64,000 nt of DNA from Amycolatopsis sp. MtRt-6 (GTDB lineage Bacteria; Actinomycetota; Actinomycetes; Mycobacteriales; Pseudonocardiaceae): positions 184,849-248,848 of the forward strand of contig NZ_JADWPD010000013.1 in NCBI RefSeq assembly GCF_017308975.1. The letters run 5' to 3'. The notes under the pieces were generated by a model. That model saw nothing but the letters and a program-made list of their open reading frames with translations. It searched no databases and had not been told where the DNA came from. Of the stretch, positions 42,087 through 50,513 are shown one piece after another. Positions within the stretch are counted from its first letter, which is position 1; each line of letters starts with the position of its first letter. Made by a program: the position numbers and the translations under genes.

Positions 42087-43223
42087 ATGACGACCGGACC
42101 TCTGGACGGCGTGCGCGTGATCGACCTCTCGACCGTGGTCATGGGCCCGTACGCGGCGCAGATCCTCGGCGACCTGGGCGCCGACGTGATCAAGATCGAG
42201 TCCCCCGCGGACACCGTGCGGGTGGGCGAGTACCGCACCACGCCGGGCATGACCGCGCTGAACCTCAACGTCAACCGCAACAAGCGCAGCGTGGCCCTCA
42301 ACCTCAAGGACGACGCCGAGCGCGAGCAGGCCCTCAAGCTGATCGACACCGCCGACGTGCTGATCACCAACATGCGCCCCGGCGCGCTGGCCCGCCTCGG
42401 CCTGAACTACGACGACGTCGCCGAGCGCAACCCCCGCCTGGTCTACGCCCACGCGCAGGGCTTCCGCAGCGACTCCGACCGCGCCGGCAACGCCGCCTAC
42501 GACGAGACCGTGCAGGCCTCCTCCGGCCTGGTCGACGTGGCCAACCGCGCCCTGGGCGAGCCGGTCTACCTGCCGACGATCATCGGCGACAAGGTGTCGT
42601 CGCTGACCATCGCCTACAGCGTGCTCGCCGCGCTGGTCCACCGGGACAAGACCGGCGAGGGCCAGCAGATCGAGATCCCGATGACCGACACGCTCATCGC
42701 GTTCAACCTGGTCGAACACCTCGCCGGGCACACCTACGAGCCGGCCGAAGGCCCCACCGGGTTCGCGTTGTCGATGACGAAGGGCCACGCCGCGGTCCGC
42801 ACCAAGGACGGCCTCGCCTGCGTCATCCCCTACAACCCGCAGAACTTCCGCGACTTCTTCGCCGCTGCCGAGCGCCCCGACCTCGCCGAGGACCCGCGCG
42901 TGAACGGCGACGCGATCAACCGCGCCGACAACGAGTGGCTGAGCGAGCAGATCGCGGCCTGCGCCCCGGCGCTGACCACCGAAGAGTGGGCCGAGGTGTG
43001 CGCCAAGCACAGCATCCCGATGGCCCCGGTCCTGGAACTGGACAAGGCCCACGAGGACCCGTACGTCCGCGACGGCCACCTGCTCGACACCGTCGAGCAC
43101 CCGAGCGAGGGCACCATCCGCACGGTCGGCATCCCGGTGAAGTTCTCCGCGACGCCCGGCTCGATCCGCCGCCTGGCCCCGCTGGCCGGCCAGGACACCG
43201 CCGAAGTCCTCGCGGAACTCTGA
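42087..43223 (+). CDS. CaiB/BaiF-family (class III) CoA-transferase
   Basis: A 378-residue transferase that moves CoA between carboxylic acids. The N-terminal GVRVIDLSTVVMGPYAAQIL and LGDLGADVIKIESPADTVR, then TNMRPGALARLGL and QASSGLVDV with the candidate catalytic Asp, match the family. The ribosome site GAAAGGACGG precedes the ATG. It is the first gene of an operon (CoA-transferase, enoyl-CoA hydratase, acetoacetate decarboxylase, dehydrogenase, acyl-CoA dehydrogenase) and probably activates the substrate acid to its CoA thioester. Confidence 0.9.
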   Translation: MTTGPLDGVRVIDLSTVVMGPYAAQILGDLGADVIKIESPADTVRVGEYRTTPGMTALNLNVNRNKRSVALNLKDDAEREQALKLIDTADVLITNMRPGALARLGLNYDDVAERNPRLVYAHAQGFRSDSDRAGNAAYDETVQASSGLVDVANRALGEPVYLPTIIGDKVSSLTIAYSVLAALVHRDKTGEGQQIEIPMTDTLIAFNLVEHLAGHTYEPAEGPTGFALSMTKGHAAVRTKDGLACVIPYNPQNFRDFFAAAERPDLAEDPRVNGDAINRADNEWLSEQIAACAPALTTEEWAEVCAKHSIPMAPVLELDKAHEDPYVRDGHLLDTVEHPSEGTIRTVGIPVKFSATPGSIRRLAPLAGQDTAEVLAEL

Positions 43224-43237
43224 AAGAAGACAGTGTC

Positions 43238-43981
43238 ATGAGTGAAGTACGCACCGAACGGATCGGCAGCACCCTGCTGATCACGATCGACCGGCCCCAG
43301 GCCCGCAACGCGGTCAACGCCGCCGTCGCGACCCAGCTGGCCGCCGCCCTCGACGAACTCGAGAGCGACCCCACCCTCCGGGCGGGCGTCCTGACCGGCG
43401 CCGAGAACACCTTCAGCGCCGGCATGGACCTCAAGGCCGCGCTCAAGGGCGAGTCCCCGGAGATCCCGGGCCGCGGCTTCGGCGGCCTGACCGAAGCCGA
43501 GCTGGCCAAGCCGCTGATCGCCGCCGTCGAAGGGTTCGCGATGGGTGGCGGGTTCGAACTCGCGCTGGGCTGCGACCTGATCGTCGCCAGTGAACACAGC
43601 CGCCTCGGCCTCCCCGAAGTCAAGCGCGGCCTGATCGCCGCGGGCGGCGGCGTGATCCGGCTGCCGAAGCGGATCCCGCACCACCTCGCGATGGAGTTCC
43701 TGCTCACCGGCGAGCCCGTCACCGGCCGCCGCGCCGGCGAGCTGGGCCTGGTCAACCGCGTGACGCCGAACGGTGACGCCGCCGCGGTCGCGCTCCAGCT
43801 CGCCGAGAAGCTGGCGGAGAACGCGCCGCTCGCACTGGCCGCCGTCAAGAAGATCGTGCGTGCCGCCGATCCCGCGGCCGCGCAGCGCGAGGAACTCAAG
43901 AAGCTGAAGCAGTCCAAGGACGTCCGCGAGGGCATGACCGCCTTCGCCGAGCGCCGCACTCCGAAGTGGACAGGCGAATGA
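43238..43981 (+). CDS. Enoyl-CoA hydratase/isomerase family protein
   Basis: A 247-residue crotonase-fold enzyme. The oxyanion-hole motif FSAGMDLKA lies near residue 62 and AVEGFAMGGGFELALGCDLI near residue 100. The usual first catalytic Glu position appears as SEHSRLGLPEVKRGLI, with a Glu in LPEV near residue 131. Hydration or isomerisation of an enoyl-CoA is expected. It starts 14 bp after the CoA-transferase and overlaps the decarboxylase start (ATGA). Confidence 0.88.
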   Translation: MSEVRTERIGSTLLITIDRPQARNAVNAAVATQLAAALDELESDPTLRAGVLTGAENTFSAGMDLKAALKGESPEIPGRGFGGLTEAELAKPLIAAVEGFAMGGGFELALGCDLIVASEHSRLGLPEVKRGLIAAGGGVIRLPKRIPHHLAMEFLLTGEPVTGRRAGELGLVNRVTPNGDAAAVALQLAEKLAENAPLALAAVKKIVRAADPAAAQREELKKLKQSKDVREGMTAFAERRTPKWTGE

Positions 43982-44724
43982 AGATCGAAGAAGTCCGGCG
44001 GCACGTGACGACCCCGCTGACCGCCCCCGCGTTCGCGCCCGTGGTCCCGCGGTTCACGAACCGCGAGTACCTCAACATCGTCTACCGCACCGACACCGAC
44101 GCCCTGCGTGCGGTCGTCCCGGAGCCGCTGCGGGTCGAGGAACCGCTGGTGCGCTTCGAGGTCATGAAGATGGGCGACGTCTCCGGCTACGGCCCGTACA
44201 CCGAGTCCGGCCAGGCGATCGAAGTCAGCTTCGACGGTGAGCGCGGCGAGTACCTGCACGCGATGTACCTCGACAACTTCCCGGCGACCGCGTCCGGCCG
44301 CGAGGTCAGCGCGTACCCGAAGACCGCCGGCACCCCGGGTCTCTATGTCGACAACGGCGTTCTCGTCGGCACGCTGGACTACGGAACGCTGCGGGTGGCC
44401 ACCGCGACCATGGGCTACAAGCACCACGAACTGGACACCCGCGAGGCCGAGCGCCAGATCACCGTCCCGACGTTCATGCTCAAGACGATCCCCGGCTACG
44501 ACGGCGCCCCGCGCGTCCAGGAACTGGTCCGCACCGAGATCACCGACGTCGTGGTCAAGGAGGCCTACACCGGCCCCGCGCGGCTGCAGCTGTTCCAGCA
44601 CGTCCTGGCTCCACTGGCCGACCTGCCGGTACTGGAGGTCGTCTCCGCGAGCCACATCCTCACCGACCTGACACTGGCCCCGGTCAAGCCGGTCTTCGAC
44701 TACCTGAAGGGAGCCCAGGCATGA
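43978..44724 (+). CDS. Acetoacetate decarboxylase-family protein
   Basis: A 248-residue homologue of clostridial acetoacetate decarboxylase. Long blocks match the family: REVSAYPKTAGTPGLYVDNG near residue 112, GTLDYGTLRVATATMGYKHH, and ADLPVLEVVSASHILTDLTL near the end. The Schiff-base Lys is in YPKT; the adjacent second Lys of the clostridial enzyme (YPKK) is Thr here. The enzyme would decarboxylate a 3-keto acid to a ketone. ATGA overlaps on both sides tie it to the hydratase and the dehydrogenase. Confidence 0.9.
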   Translation: MKIEEVRRHVTTPLTAPAFAPVVPRFTNREYLNIVYRTDTDALRAVVPEPLRVEEPLVRFEVMKMGDVSGYGPYTESGQAIEVSFDGERGEYLHAMYLDNFPATASGREVSAYPKTAGTPGLYVDNGVLVGTLDYGTLRVATATMGYKHHELDTREAERQITVPTFMLKTIPGYDGAPRVQELVRTEITDVVVKEAYTGPARLQLFQHVLAPLADLPVLEVVSASHILTDLTLAPVKPVFDYLKGAQA

Positions 44725-45629
44725 AGAACGCCGCAGTCATCGGCGCCGGCACCATCGGCCTGTCCTGGACGGCGCTGTTCGCCCACCACGGCCTGACCGT
44801 CCGGGTCACCGACCCCCGCCCCGACCTCGCCGAGGCCGTCGAAACCGCCCTGGCCCAGTTCGCCCCGCACCTCGGCACGACCGCCGCCGAGCTGGCGAGC
44901 CGCGTGCGGATCGCCGCCGACGTCACCGAAGCCGTGCGGGACGCGGATGTCGTGCAGGAGAACGGCCCCGAGAACGTCGAGTTCAAAAAGGACCTGTTCG
45001 AGCAGCTCGTCGAGGAAGCACCGGAACACGCGCTGCTCCTGAGCTCGTCGAGCGCCATCCCCTCGACGGCGTTCACCAGCGAGCTGGGAGACGCCTCCAG
45101 GGTCCTCATCGGACACCCGTTCAATCCGCCGCACCTGATCCCGCTGGTCGAGGTCGTCCCCGGCGAGCGCACCAGCGACGAGTCCGTGCGGCAGGCCGTC
45201 GGCTTCTACACCTTCCTCGGCCGCACGCCGGTCGTGGAGCGCAAGGAGATCCCCGGGTTCGTCGGCAACCGGCTGCAGAACGCGCTCGGCCGCGAGGCGA
45301 TCTACCTCGTCGAGCAGGGCGTGGTGACACCCGAAGACCTCGACAAGGTGATCACCAATTCGCTCGGCATCCGCTGGGCCACGGTCGGGCCGTTCCTCGG
45401 CTCGCACCTCGGCGGTGGCCCCGGTGGCTACCGGCACATGGCCGAGCACATCGGCAAGTCCATGAAGCAGATGTGGGCCGGGCTGGGCAACCCCAGCCAG
45501 AGCCCCGAAGAGCAGGAACAGCTCATCGAAGCTGTCGAAAAGGCTTACGGCTCCTCCACGTACTCGGAACTCGCCGAGACGCGCGACCGCAAGCAGCTCG
45601 CCGTCCTGTCCGCATTGGAGGAGAACTGA
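44721..45629 (+). CDS. 3-hydroxyacyl-CoA / 3-hydroxyacid dehydrogenase (carnitine dehydrogenase-like)
   Basis: A 302-residue NAD-dependent dehydrogenase. The Rossmann start is AAVIGAGTIGLSWTALFAHH. ENGPENVEFKKDLFEQL follows near residue 78, then SSSSAIPSTAF, GHPFNPPHLIPLVEVVPGE with the catalytic His near residue 133, and GFVGNRLQNAL. This compact single C-terminal domain form resembles gulonate/lambda-crystallin and L-carnitine dehydrogenases, which act on free hydroxy acids, as much as true fatty-acyl-CoA enzymes. It probably makes the 3-keto compound used by the decarboxylase. Confidence 0.85.
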   Translation: MKNAAVIGAGTIGLSWTALFAHHGLTVRVTDPRPDLAEAVETALAQFAPHLGTTAAELASRVRIAADVTEAVRDADVVQENGPENVEFKKDLFEQLVEEAPEHALLLSSSSAIPSTAFTSELGDASRVLIGHPFNPPHLIPLVEVVPGERTSDESVRQAVGFYTFLGRTPVVERKEIPGFVGNRLQNALGREAIYLVEQGVVTPEDLDKVITNSLGIRWATVGPFLGSHLGGGPGGYRHMAEHIGKSMKQMWAGLGNPSQSPEEQEQLIEAVEKAYGSSTYSELAETRDRKQLAVLSALEEN

Positions 45630-45630
45630 C

Positions 45631-46827
45631 ATGAACATGGAAGCACTCGAAGGCCAGCTGACCGCCGACTTCTACAACTACGAGACACTGCTGAGCGACG
45701 ACGAGCGCAAGCTGCTGGTCAAGGCCCGCGACTTCATGCGCACCGACGTCAAGCCGCTGGTGAACGAGAACTGGGAAGCCGGCACCTTCCCGAAGGAGCT
45801 CATCGGCCTCTTCCGCGAGTCCGGTCTCGCGGGCCTGCCCTACGAGGGCTACGGCGAGCACAAGGCGGGCGTCAGCAACCTCCTCACCGGCATGATGGCG
45901 ATGGAGATGAGCCGCACGGACGCCTCGGTGGCGACGTTCTTCGGTGTCCACAACGGACTCGCGATGTACTCGATCTACAGCGGTGGCAGCCAGGAGCAAC
46001 GTGACCGCTGGCTGCCCGAGATGGCCGCGATGGACAAGATCGGCGCGTTCGCGATGACCGAGCCGCTCGGTGGCTCCGACGTCGCCGGTGGCATGCGCAC
46101 CACCGCGCAGCGTGACGGCGACAGCTGGGTCCTCAACGGCGCCAAGAAGTGGATCGGCAACGCGACCTTCGCCGACTACGTCGTCGTGTGGGCGCGTGAC
46201 CTCGACGACAACCACGTCAAGGGCTTCGTCGTCGAGAAGGGCACGCCGGGCTTCGTGGCGGAGAAGATCCAGGGCAAGACGGCCTTCCGGATCGTCGAAA
46301 ACGCCGAAATCACCCTGACCGACGTCCGAGTGCCGGAAGAAAACCGCCTGCAGGGCATCAACTCCTTCCGCGACGTCGCCGAGATCCTGCGCGCCACCCG
46401 CGGCGGCGTGGCCTGGCAGGCACTGGGCGTGATGGTCGGCGCCTACGAGCTCGCACTCGGCTACGCCAAGGAGCGCACGCAGTTCGGCCGGCCGATCGCC
46501 CGCTTCCAGCTGGTGCAGGACCTGCTCGTGAAGAGCCTCGGCAACATCACCGCCTCCTGGGGCATGCTGGTCCAGCTCGCCCGCCTGCAGGACGCGGGGA
46601 TCTTCCAGGACGAGCACTCGTCGCTGGCCAAGGCGTTCGTCACCGCGCGGATGCGCGAGGTCGTCGCCTGGAGCCGGGAGATCTTCGGCGGCAACGGGAT
46701 CGTCCTCGAGTACGACGTCGCGCGGTTCTTCGCCGACGCCGAAGCGATCTACTCCTTCGAGGGCACGCGCGAGATGAACACCCTGATCGTCGGCAAGGCG
46801 ATCACCGGGCAGAGCGCCTTCGTGTGA
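45631..46827 (+). CDS. Acyl-CoA dehydrogenase
   Basis: A 398-residue FAD enzyme of the acyl-CoA dehydrogenase family, closest in appearance to glutaryl-CoA dehydrogenases. Motifs are GAFAMTEPLGGSDVAGGMRT near residue 134, GAKKWIGNATFADYVVVWAR, and the catalytic Glu in AIYSFEGTREMNTLIVGKAI near residue 375. It is the last gene of the CoA operon, 1 bp after the dehydrogenase stop. It would oxidise (or, as in CaiA, reduce) the acyl/enoyl-CoA pair. Confidence 0.92.
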   Translation: MNMEALEGQLTADFYNYETLLSDDERKLLVKARDFMRTDVKPLVNENWEAGTFPKELIGLFRESGLAGLPYEGYGEHKAGVSNLLTGMMAMEMSRTDASVATFFGVHNGLAMYSIYSGGSQEQRDRWLPEMAAMDKIGAFAMTEPLGGSDVAGGMRTTAQRDGDSWVLNGAKKWIGNATFADYVVVWARDLDDNHVKGFVVEKGTPGFVAEKIQGKTAFRIVENAEITLTDVRVPEENRLQGINSFRDVAEILRATRGGVAWQALGVMVGAYELALGYAKERTQFGRPIARFQLVQDLLVKSLGNITASWGMLVQLARLQDAGIFQDEHSSLAKAFVTARMREVVAWSREIFGGNGIVLEYDVARFFADAEAIYSFEGTREMNTLIVGKAITGQSAFV

Positions 46828-46836
46828 GGTGAGGCG

Positions 46837-48042
46837 CTAGTTCACGCAGCCGGCGGCCGTACTGGTCGCCGGCTGTTTCGTGTTCGACGAAGGACCCGGC
46901 GCATTCGTGCCGGTGGCCGCCACCGGCTTCACGCCGCCGGTCGTGTCGTCGCCCGAGGCCTGGACCGCCGCCGAGTTGATCGCCGTGCGGACGAACTGCT
47001 GGACCTGCGCCGGATCGACCTTCACCGCGTCGCCGTCGGACGGCGTCGGCAGGGACAGGCTCTGCACCGGGATGGTGACGAACGCGATCGCACCCGAGCT
47101 CATCCCCCGCAGCTGCTGGGCGAAGCTCAGGATGTCCCAGCCCTTGTCGAGCACGACCGAGCCCTGCACCGCGTTGACCAGCGAGCTCAGCTTCGACGGG
47201 TCGGTGAACGTGCCCGCGCTCAGCACCTTCTTCGCCATCCCGGACAGGAACGCCTGCTGCCGCGCGATGCGGTCGAGGTCGCTGGGCAGTCCGTGGCGCT
47301 GCCGGACGAACGCGAGCGCCTGCGCCCCGGACAGCGTCTGCGGGCCGGCCGCGAAGTTCGCGCCGGAGTACTTGTCCTGCACCGGCGCCTTGAGGCAGAC
47401 CTCGACGCCGCCGACGGCCTGCGAGAGCGCGTCGAAGCCCGCGAGGTTGATCGCCGCGTAGTGGTTGATGGTCAGCCCGGTGAACTTCTCGACCGTCTGG
47501 ATCGCGGTCTTCGCGCCCGCCTCGTTCGCCGCCACCTCAAGCTGCGCGCCGGAAAGCCCCTGGGCGCGCAAACCGGACATCGCGGCGCTCTTGCCGCGGC
47601 TGTAGGCAGAGTTGATCTTGTGCTTGCCGTAGCCGCCCGCGATGTCCACATAGGAGTCGCGCGGGATCGAGATCGCGGTGGCCGCGGCGCCGCCCGCCGG
47701 GATGTGGACCACGATCATCGTGTCGGTGGTGTCGCCGCCGTCGTCGCCGCCCCCGGCGTGGAGGGCGTCGAGCACGTTCTGCGGCAACGGGTTGCCGTAC
47801 GTGTCGGTGCGCGCGTCGATCCCGACGAGCAGGATGTTCTGGGCGACCTGCAGCGGCTCGCCGGGCGGGGTGTCCTCGGTGTCGATCTGCGCGGCCGGCG
47901 GGATGACGTCGGCGGTGACGAGGCCGGCGTCCAGGGTGTTCAGCTGCGTCCACAGGTAGCCGGTGGCGCCGAGCACCACCGTCGAGACGACGCCGAGCGC
48001 GACCCGGCCGCCGATGCGGCTCCCCCGCGACGACAACAACAC
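46837..48042 (-). CDS. LytR-CpsA-Psr (LCP) family cell-wall glycopolymer ligase
   Basis: The product is 401 residues from GTG at 48042 (VLLSSRGSR), which has AAGGGG upstream. One membrane segment (VALGVVSTVVLGATGYLW) is followed by an extracytoplasmic LCP domain: ILLVGIDART, TDTMIVVHIP, ISIPRDSYVDIAGGYGKHKI with the conserved Arg-Asp, and FVRQRHGLPSDLDRIARQQ. LCP enzymes attach arabinogalactan or teichoic-type polymers to peptidoglycan. The C-terminus is Thr/Pro-rich with a terminal Cys. It is convergent with the CoA operon. Confidence 0.92.
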   Translation of the reverse strand: MLLSSRGSRIGGRVALGVVSTVVLGATGYLWTQLNTLDAGLVTADVIPPAAQIDTEDTPPGEPLQVAQNILLVGIDARTDTYGNPLPQNVLDALHAGGGDDGGDTTDTMIVVHIPAGGAAATAISIPRDSYVDIAGGYGKHKINSAYSRGKSAAMSGLRAQGLSGAQLEVAANEAGAKTAIQTVEKFTGLTINHYAAINLAGFDALSQAVGGVEVCLKAPVQDKYSGANFAAGPQTLSGAQALAFVRQRHGLPSDLDRIARQQAFLSGMAKKVLSAGTFTDPSKLSSLVNAVQGSVVLDKGWDILSFAQQLRGMSSGAIAFVTIPVQSLSLPTPSDGDAVKVDPAQVQQFVRTAINSAAVQASGDDTTGGVKPVAATGTNAPGPSSNTKQPATSTAAGCVN

Positions 48043-48213
48043 GACGTTCCCCTTGCTTCCCTGTGTTTCCCCTCCTTCGAGGATCACCGGGTTTGCTGGG
48101 AATCAGCTGAGAAAGTTGTCGGAAACTCGTGACGCTGCCCGATCGGCCGAGCGGATTCCGGCCCATCGGCCGATTTCTGCCACGCACCGTAGGGACGTGC
48201 GTACACCGGAGTG

Positions 48214-48231
48214 CTGTGGCACCGGCCACAG
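48214..48231 (-). terminator. Small hairpin after the DprE2-like gene
   Basis: CTGTGGC (48214-48220) and GCCACAG (48225-48231) pair around ACCG, 17 nt past the stop of the reductase gene and upstream of the LCP gene. No U-tract is present, so a terminator role is tentative. Confidence 0.35.
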
Positions 48232-48248
48232 CGGAGGACACTATCGCG

Positions 48249-48992
48249 TCACCGCGGCAATTTGCGCCAGATCGCGCGCGGCAGAAGGCGCATCGCGAAG
48301 AAGACCGGACGGAGCATTCCGGGCACCCAGACGACGCCACGCCCGCGGCGCAGCGCCGCGACCGTCGCCTCCGCCACCTGGTCCGGCGTGCTGGAGAACG
48401 GCGCCGGCGTCATGCCTTCGGTCATCCGGCCGATCACGAAACCGGGGCGGACGAGCAGCAGCTGGACGCCGGAGCCGTGCAGGGCGTCGGCGAGACCGCT
48501 CGCGAAGCCGTCGAGGCCGGCCTTCGCCGAGCCGTAGACGTAGTTCGCGCGGCGCACGCGCACCCCGGCCACCGAGGAGAACACGACGAGCCGGCCGTGG
48601 CCCTGGGCGCGCAGCAGGTTCGCGGCGTGGGTCAGCACGCCGACCTGGGCGACGTAGTCGGTGTGCACGATCGCGGCGGCGTGGGCGGCGTCCTGTTCCG
48701 CGCGGGCCTGGTCGCCGAGGATGCCGAAGGCGAGCACGACGGTTTCGAGCGGCCCGTGCTCGGCCGCGACCTTGTCCAGGAACGGGCCGTGCGCGGCGAG
48801 GTCGTCGGCGTCGAACTCGGCGGTTTCCACCGTCTCCGCGCCGGCCTCGCGCAGCGCGGCGACCGCCCCGGCCAGGTCCGCGCCCGGCCGCGCGGCCAGC
48901 ACGAACCGCCGGACATCCCCGCTGACCAGGCGTTTCGCCACGGCCAGGCCGATTTCGCTGCGTCCGCCCAGTACCAGCACCGTTCCGCTCAT
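48249..48992 (-). CDS. dprE2: Decaprenylphosphoryl 2-keto-ribose reductase-like SDR
   Basis: A 247-residue short-chain dehydrogenase. The Rossmann motif LVLGGRSEIGLAVAKRL lies at the N-terminus, VVLAFGILGDQARAE near residue 85, the catalytic Ser in VVFSSVAGVRVRRANYVYGS and the YVYGSAK Y-x-x-x-K motif near residue 152. The C-terminal VVWVPGMLRPVFFAMRLLPR resembles DprE2, which makes decaprenylphosphoryl arabinose for cell-wall arabinan. DprE1 is not in the window, so the assignment rests on sequence. AAAGGAG precedes the ATG. Proximity to an LCP ligase fits a wall role. Confidence 0.75.
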   Translation of the reverse strand: MSGTVLVLGGRSEIGLAVAKRLVSGDVRRFVLAARPGADLAGAVAALREAGAETVETAEFDADDLAAHGPFLDKVAAEHGPLETVVLAFGILGDQARAEQDAAHAAAIVHTDYVAQVGVLTHAANLLRAQGHGRLVVFSSVAGVRVRRANYVYGSAKAGLDGFASGLADALHGSGVQLLLVRPGFVIGRMTEGMTPAPFSSTPDQVAEATVAALRRGRGVVWVPGMLRPVFFAMRLLPRAIWRKLPR

Positions 48993-49006
48993 AACCGTCT
49001 CCTTTC

Positions 49007-49051
49007 GGGGGTTCCGGGTGGCGGAGCCCCCGGCCCGGGGCGGAGCCCCGG
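49007..49051. repeat. Double GC-rich hairpin between divergent genes
   Basis: Two adjacent hairpins are seen: GGGGG...CCCCC (49007-49031) and CCGGGGC-gga-GCCCCGG (49035-49051). They share a CGGAGCCCC core. They lie between the start codons of the reductase and the sigma gene, an unusual place for terminator-like structures, and may be a dispersed palindromic element. Confidence 0.6.
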
Positions 49052-49096
49052 TTTCAACACAGCAGTCTTCCAGCCCGGGTGCGCTAGCGTTCTCGG

Positions 49097-50110
49097 GTGG
49101 GTCAGGACTTCGAGACGCTCGTCGAACGGCACCGCCGGGAAATCCAGGTGCACTGCTACCGGATGCTGGGGTCGCTCGCCGACGCCGAAGACCTCACGCA
49201 GGAGACGTTCCTGCGCGCGTGGAAGGGCCGCGACGGGTTCGAGGGCCGGGCGAGCGTGCGCACCTGGCTGTACCGGATCGCGACGAACGCCTGCCTCGAC
49301 GTCCTCGCCCGCCGTCCGCGGCGGGTGCTGCCCGACCAGCTCGGCCCGGCCGGGGAGCCGGTGGGCCCGATCGAGGCCGCCGACCTGCCGTGGCTGGAGC
49401 CGTACCCGGACCGGCTGCTCGACGGCGCGGCCCCGGACGACGCCGTGATCGAGCGGGAGACCATCGAGCTGGCCTACCTCGCCGCCGTCCAGTACCTGCC
49501 GCCGCGCCAGCGGGCGGCGCTGATCCTGCGGGACGTGCTCGGCTGGTCGGCGAAGGAGACGGCGGCGCTGCTGGAGACGAGCGTGGCGTCGGCGAACAGC
49601 GCGCTCCAGCGGGCGCGCGCGACGTTGCGTGAGCGGTTGCCCGCGCGGCGTACAGAGTGGACGGTCGGCGAGCCGACGGCCGAAGAAGCGGCGCTGCTCA
49701 AGCGGTTCATCGCCGCGTACGAAGCCGGCGATCCGGCCGCGGTCGCCCGCCTGCTGCACGAGGACGCCCAGGCGATCATGCCGCCGTACACGCTGTGGTT
49801 CGGCAACCGCGCGTCGATCGCCCAGGCGCTGTCGCTCTCACTGGACCCGGCGTCGCCGGACTGCGCCGGGCGGTTCCGGATGCTGCCGGTGCGCGCCAAC
49901 CGCCAGCCCGCGGTGGCCGCTTACCTGCGGCGCCCGGAAGAGCACGATTACCGGTGGTTCGGGGTCACCCTCCTCACGGTCGAGGACGGTGCGATCACGG
50001 CGATGGCCGCGTTCGAGTCGGCCTCGGCGGCGGCGTTCGGGCTGCCGGAGACGTGGCCGGGTGCGCACGATGACCACGGGCCGGCGGAAAAGACGCCAAG
50101 CGGCGCATAG
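49097..50110 (+). CDS. ECF sigma-70 factor with C-terminal SnoaL-like domain (SigG/SigX5 type)
   Basis: A 337-residue sigma factor. Region 2 includes HCYRMLGSLADAEDLTQETF and ASVRTWLYRIATNACLDVLA, and region 4 has YLPPRQRAALILRDVLGWSA and ALLETSVASANSALQRARA. Residues 200-330 form an NTF2/SnoaL-like domain (FIAAYEAGDPAAVARLLHED), a fusion known in SigJ/SigG-type factors, where the tail regulates activity in place of an anti-sigma factor. The start is GTG, with TAGCGT ending 6 nt upstream. Confidence 0.92.
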   Translation: MGQDFETLVERHRREIQVHCYRMLGSLADAEDLTQETFLRAWKGRDGFEGRASVRTWLYRIATNACLDVLARRPRRVLPDQLGPAGEPVGPIEAADLPWLEPYPDRLLDGAAPDDAVIERETIELAYLAAVQYLPPRQRAALILRDVLGWSAKETAALLETSVASANSALQRARATLRERLPARRTEWTVGEPTAEEAALLKRFIAAYEAGDPAAVARLLHEDAQAIMPPYTLWFGNRASIAQALSLSLDPASPDCAGRFRMLPVRANRQPAVAAYLRRPEEHDYRWFGVTLLTVEDGAITAMAAFESASAAAFGLPETWPGAHDDHGPAEKTPSGA

Positions 50111-50129
50111 CCATCGCACGCGGAAAAAA

Positions 50130-50168
50130 GCCCGGGTGGGTGATTCGGAGGGAATCACCCACCCGGGC
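50130..50168 (-). terminator. Intrinsic terminator of the whiB gene
   Basis: Arms GCCCGGGTGGGTGATTC (50130-50146) and GAATCACCCACCCGGGC (50152-50168) are perfect, with loop GGAGG. On the minus strand the stem is followed by a T-run (complement of AAAAAA at 50124-50129). It lies 81 nt past the whiB stop and 19 nt past the sigma-gene stop, so it can serve both convergent genes. Confidence 0.85.
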
Positions 50169-50249
50169 GCGCACACGACCGGAATCGCATTTCTTCCGGA
50201 TTCAGTGGTTGTGCTCGAGGCCGCCGGGAAGAGGTCACCGGCCGGGCCG

Positions 50250-50513
50250 TCAGGCCACTCGGTGCCGCTGCGGTGCGGTGCGCACCAGCCGGCGACGTTC
50301 GTCCGCGGTGGTGCCGCCGAAGACGCCGTGGTCGAGGCCGTTGTCGAGCGCGTAGCCGAGGCATTCGGCGCGCACGGGGCAGCGCGCGCACACGGCCTTC
50401 GCCGTCGCCGTCTGCCGGGCGCCGGGGCCGACCTCGGAGATCGGGAAGAACAGTTCCGGGTCCTCGTCCTTACAGGCCGCGAGTTCCGCCCAGCCCGTCA
50501 TCGTGGCTTCCAT
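50250..50513 (-). CDS. WhiB-family iron-sulfur transcription factor (WhiB1/WblE-like)
   Basis: An 87-residue Wbl protein. Four cysteines (14, 42, 45, 51; C-x27-C-x2-C-x5-C) bind a 4Fe-4S cluster. The DPELFFP segment near residue 18 and ALDNGLDHG near 55 fit the WhiB1/WblE group. The usual G-V/I-W-G-G turn is GVFGG here. The ATG has AGGAGG 12 nt upstream; a second ATG four codons in is possible. Wbl proteins contact RNA polymerase sigma region 4 and sense NO or O2. It is divergent from two sigma genes. Confidence 0.93.
   Translation of the reverse strand: MEATMTGWAELAACKDEDPELFFPISEVGPGARQTATAKAVCARCPVRAECLGYALDNGLDHGVFGGTTADERRRLVRTAPQRHRVA

Noticed and set aside
46828..46836. Terminator between the CoA operon and the LCP gene
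   Set aside because: Only 9 bp separate the convergent stop codons and no hairpin was seen.
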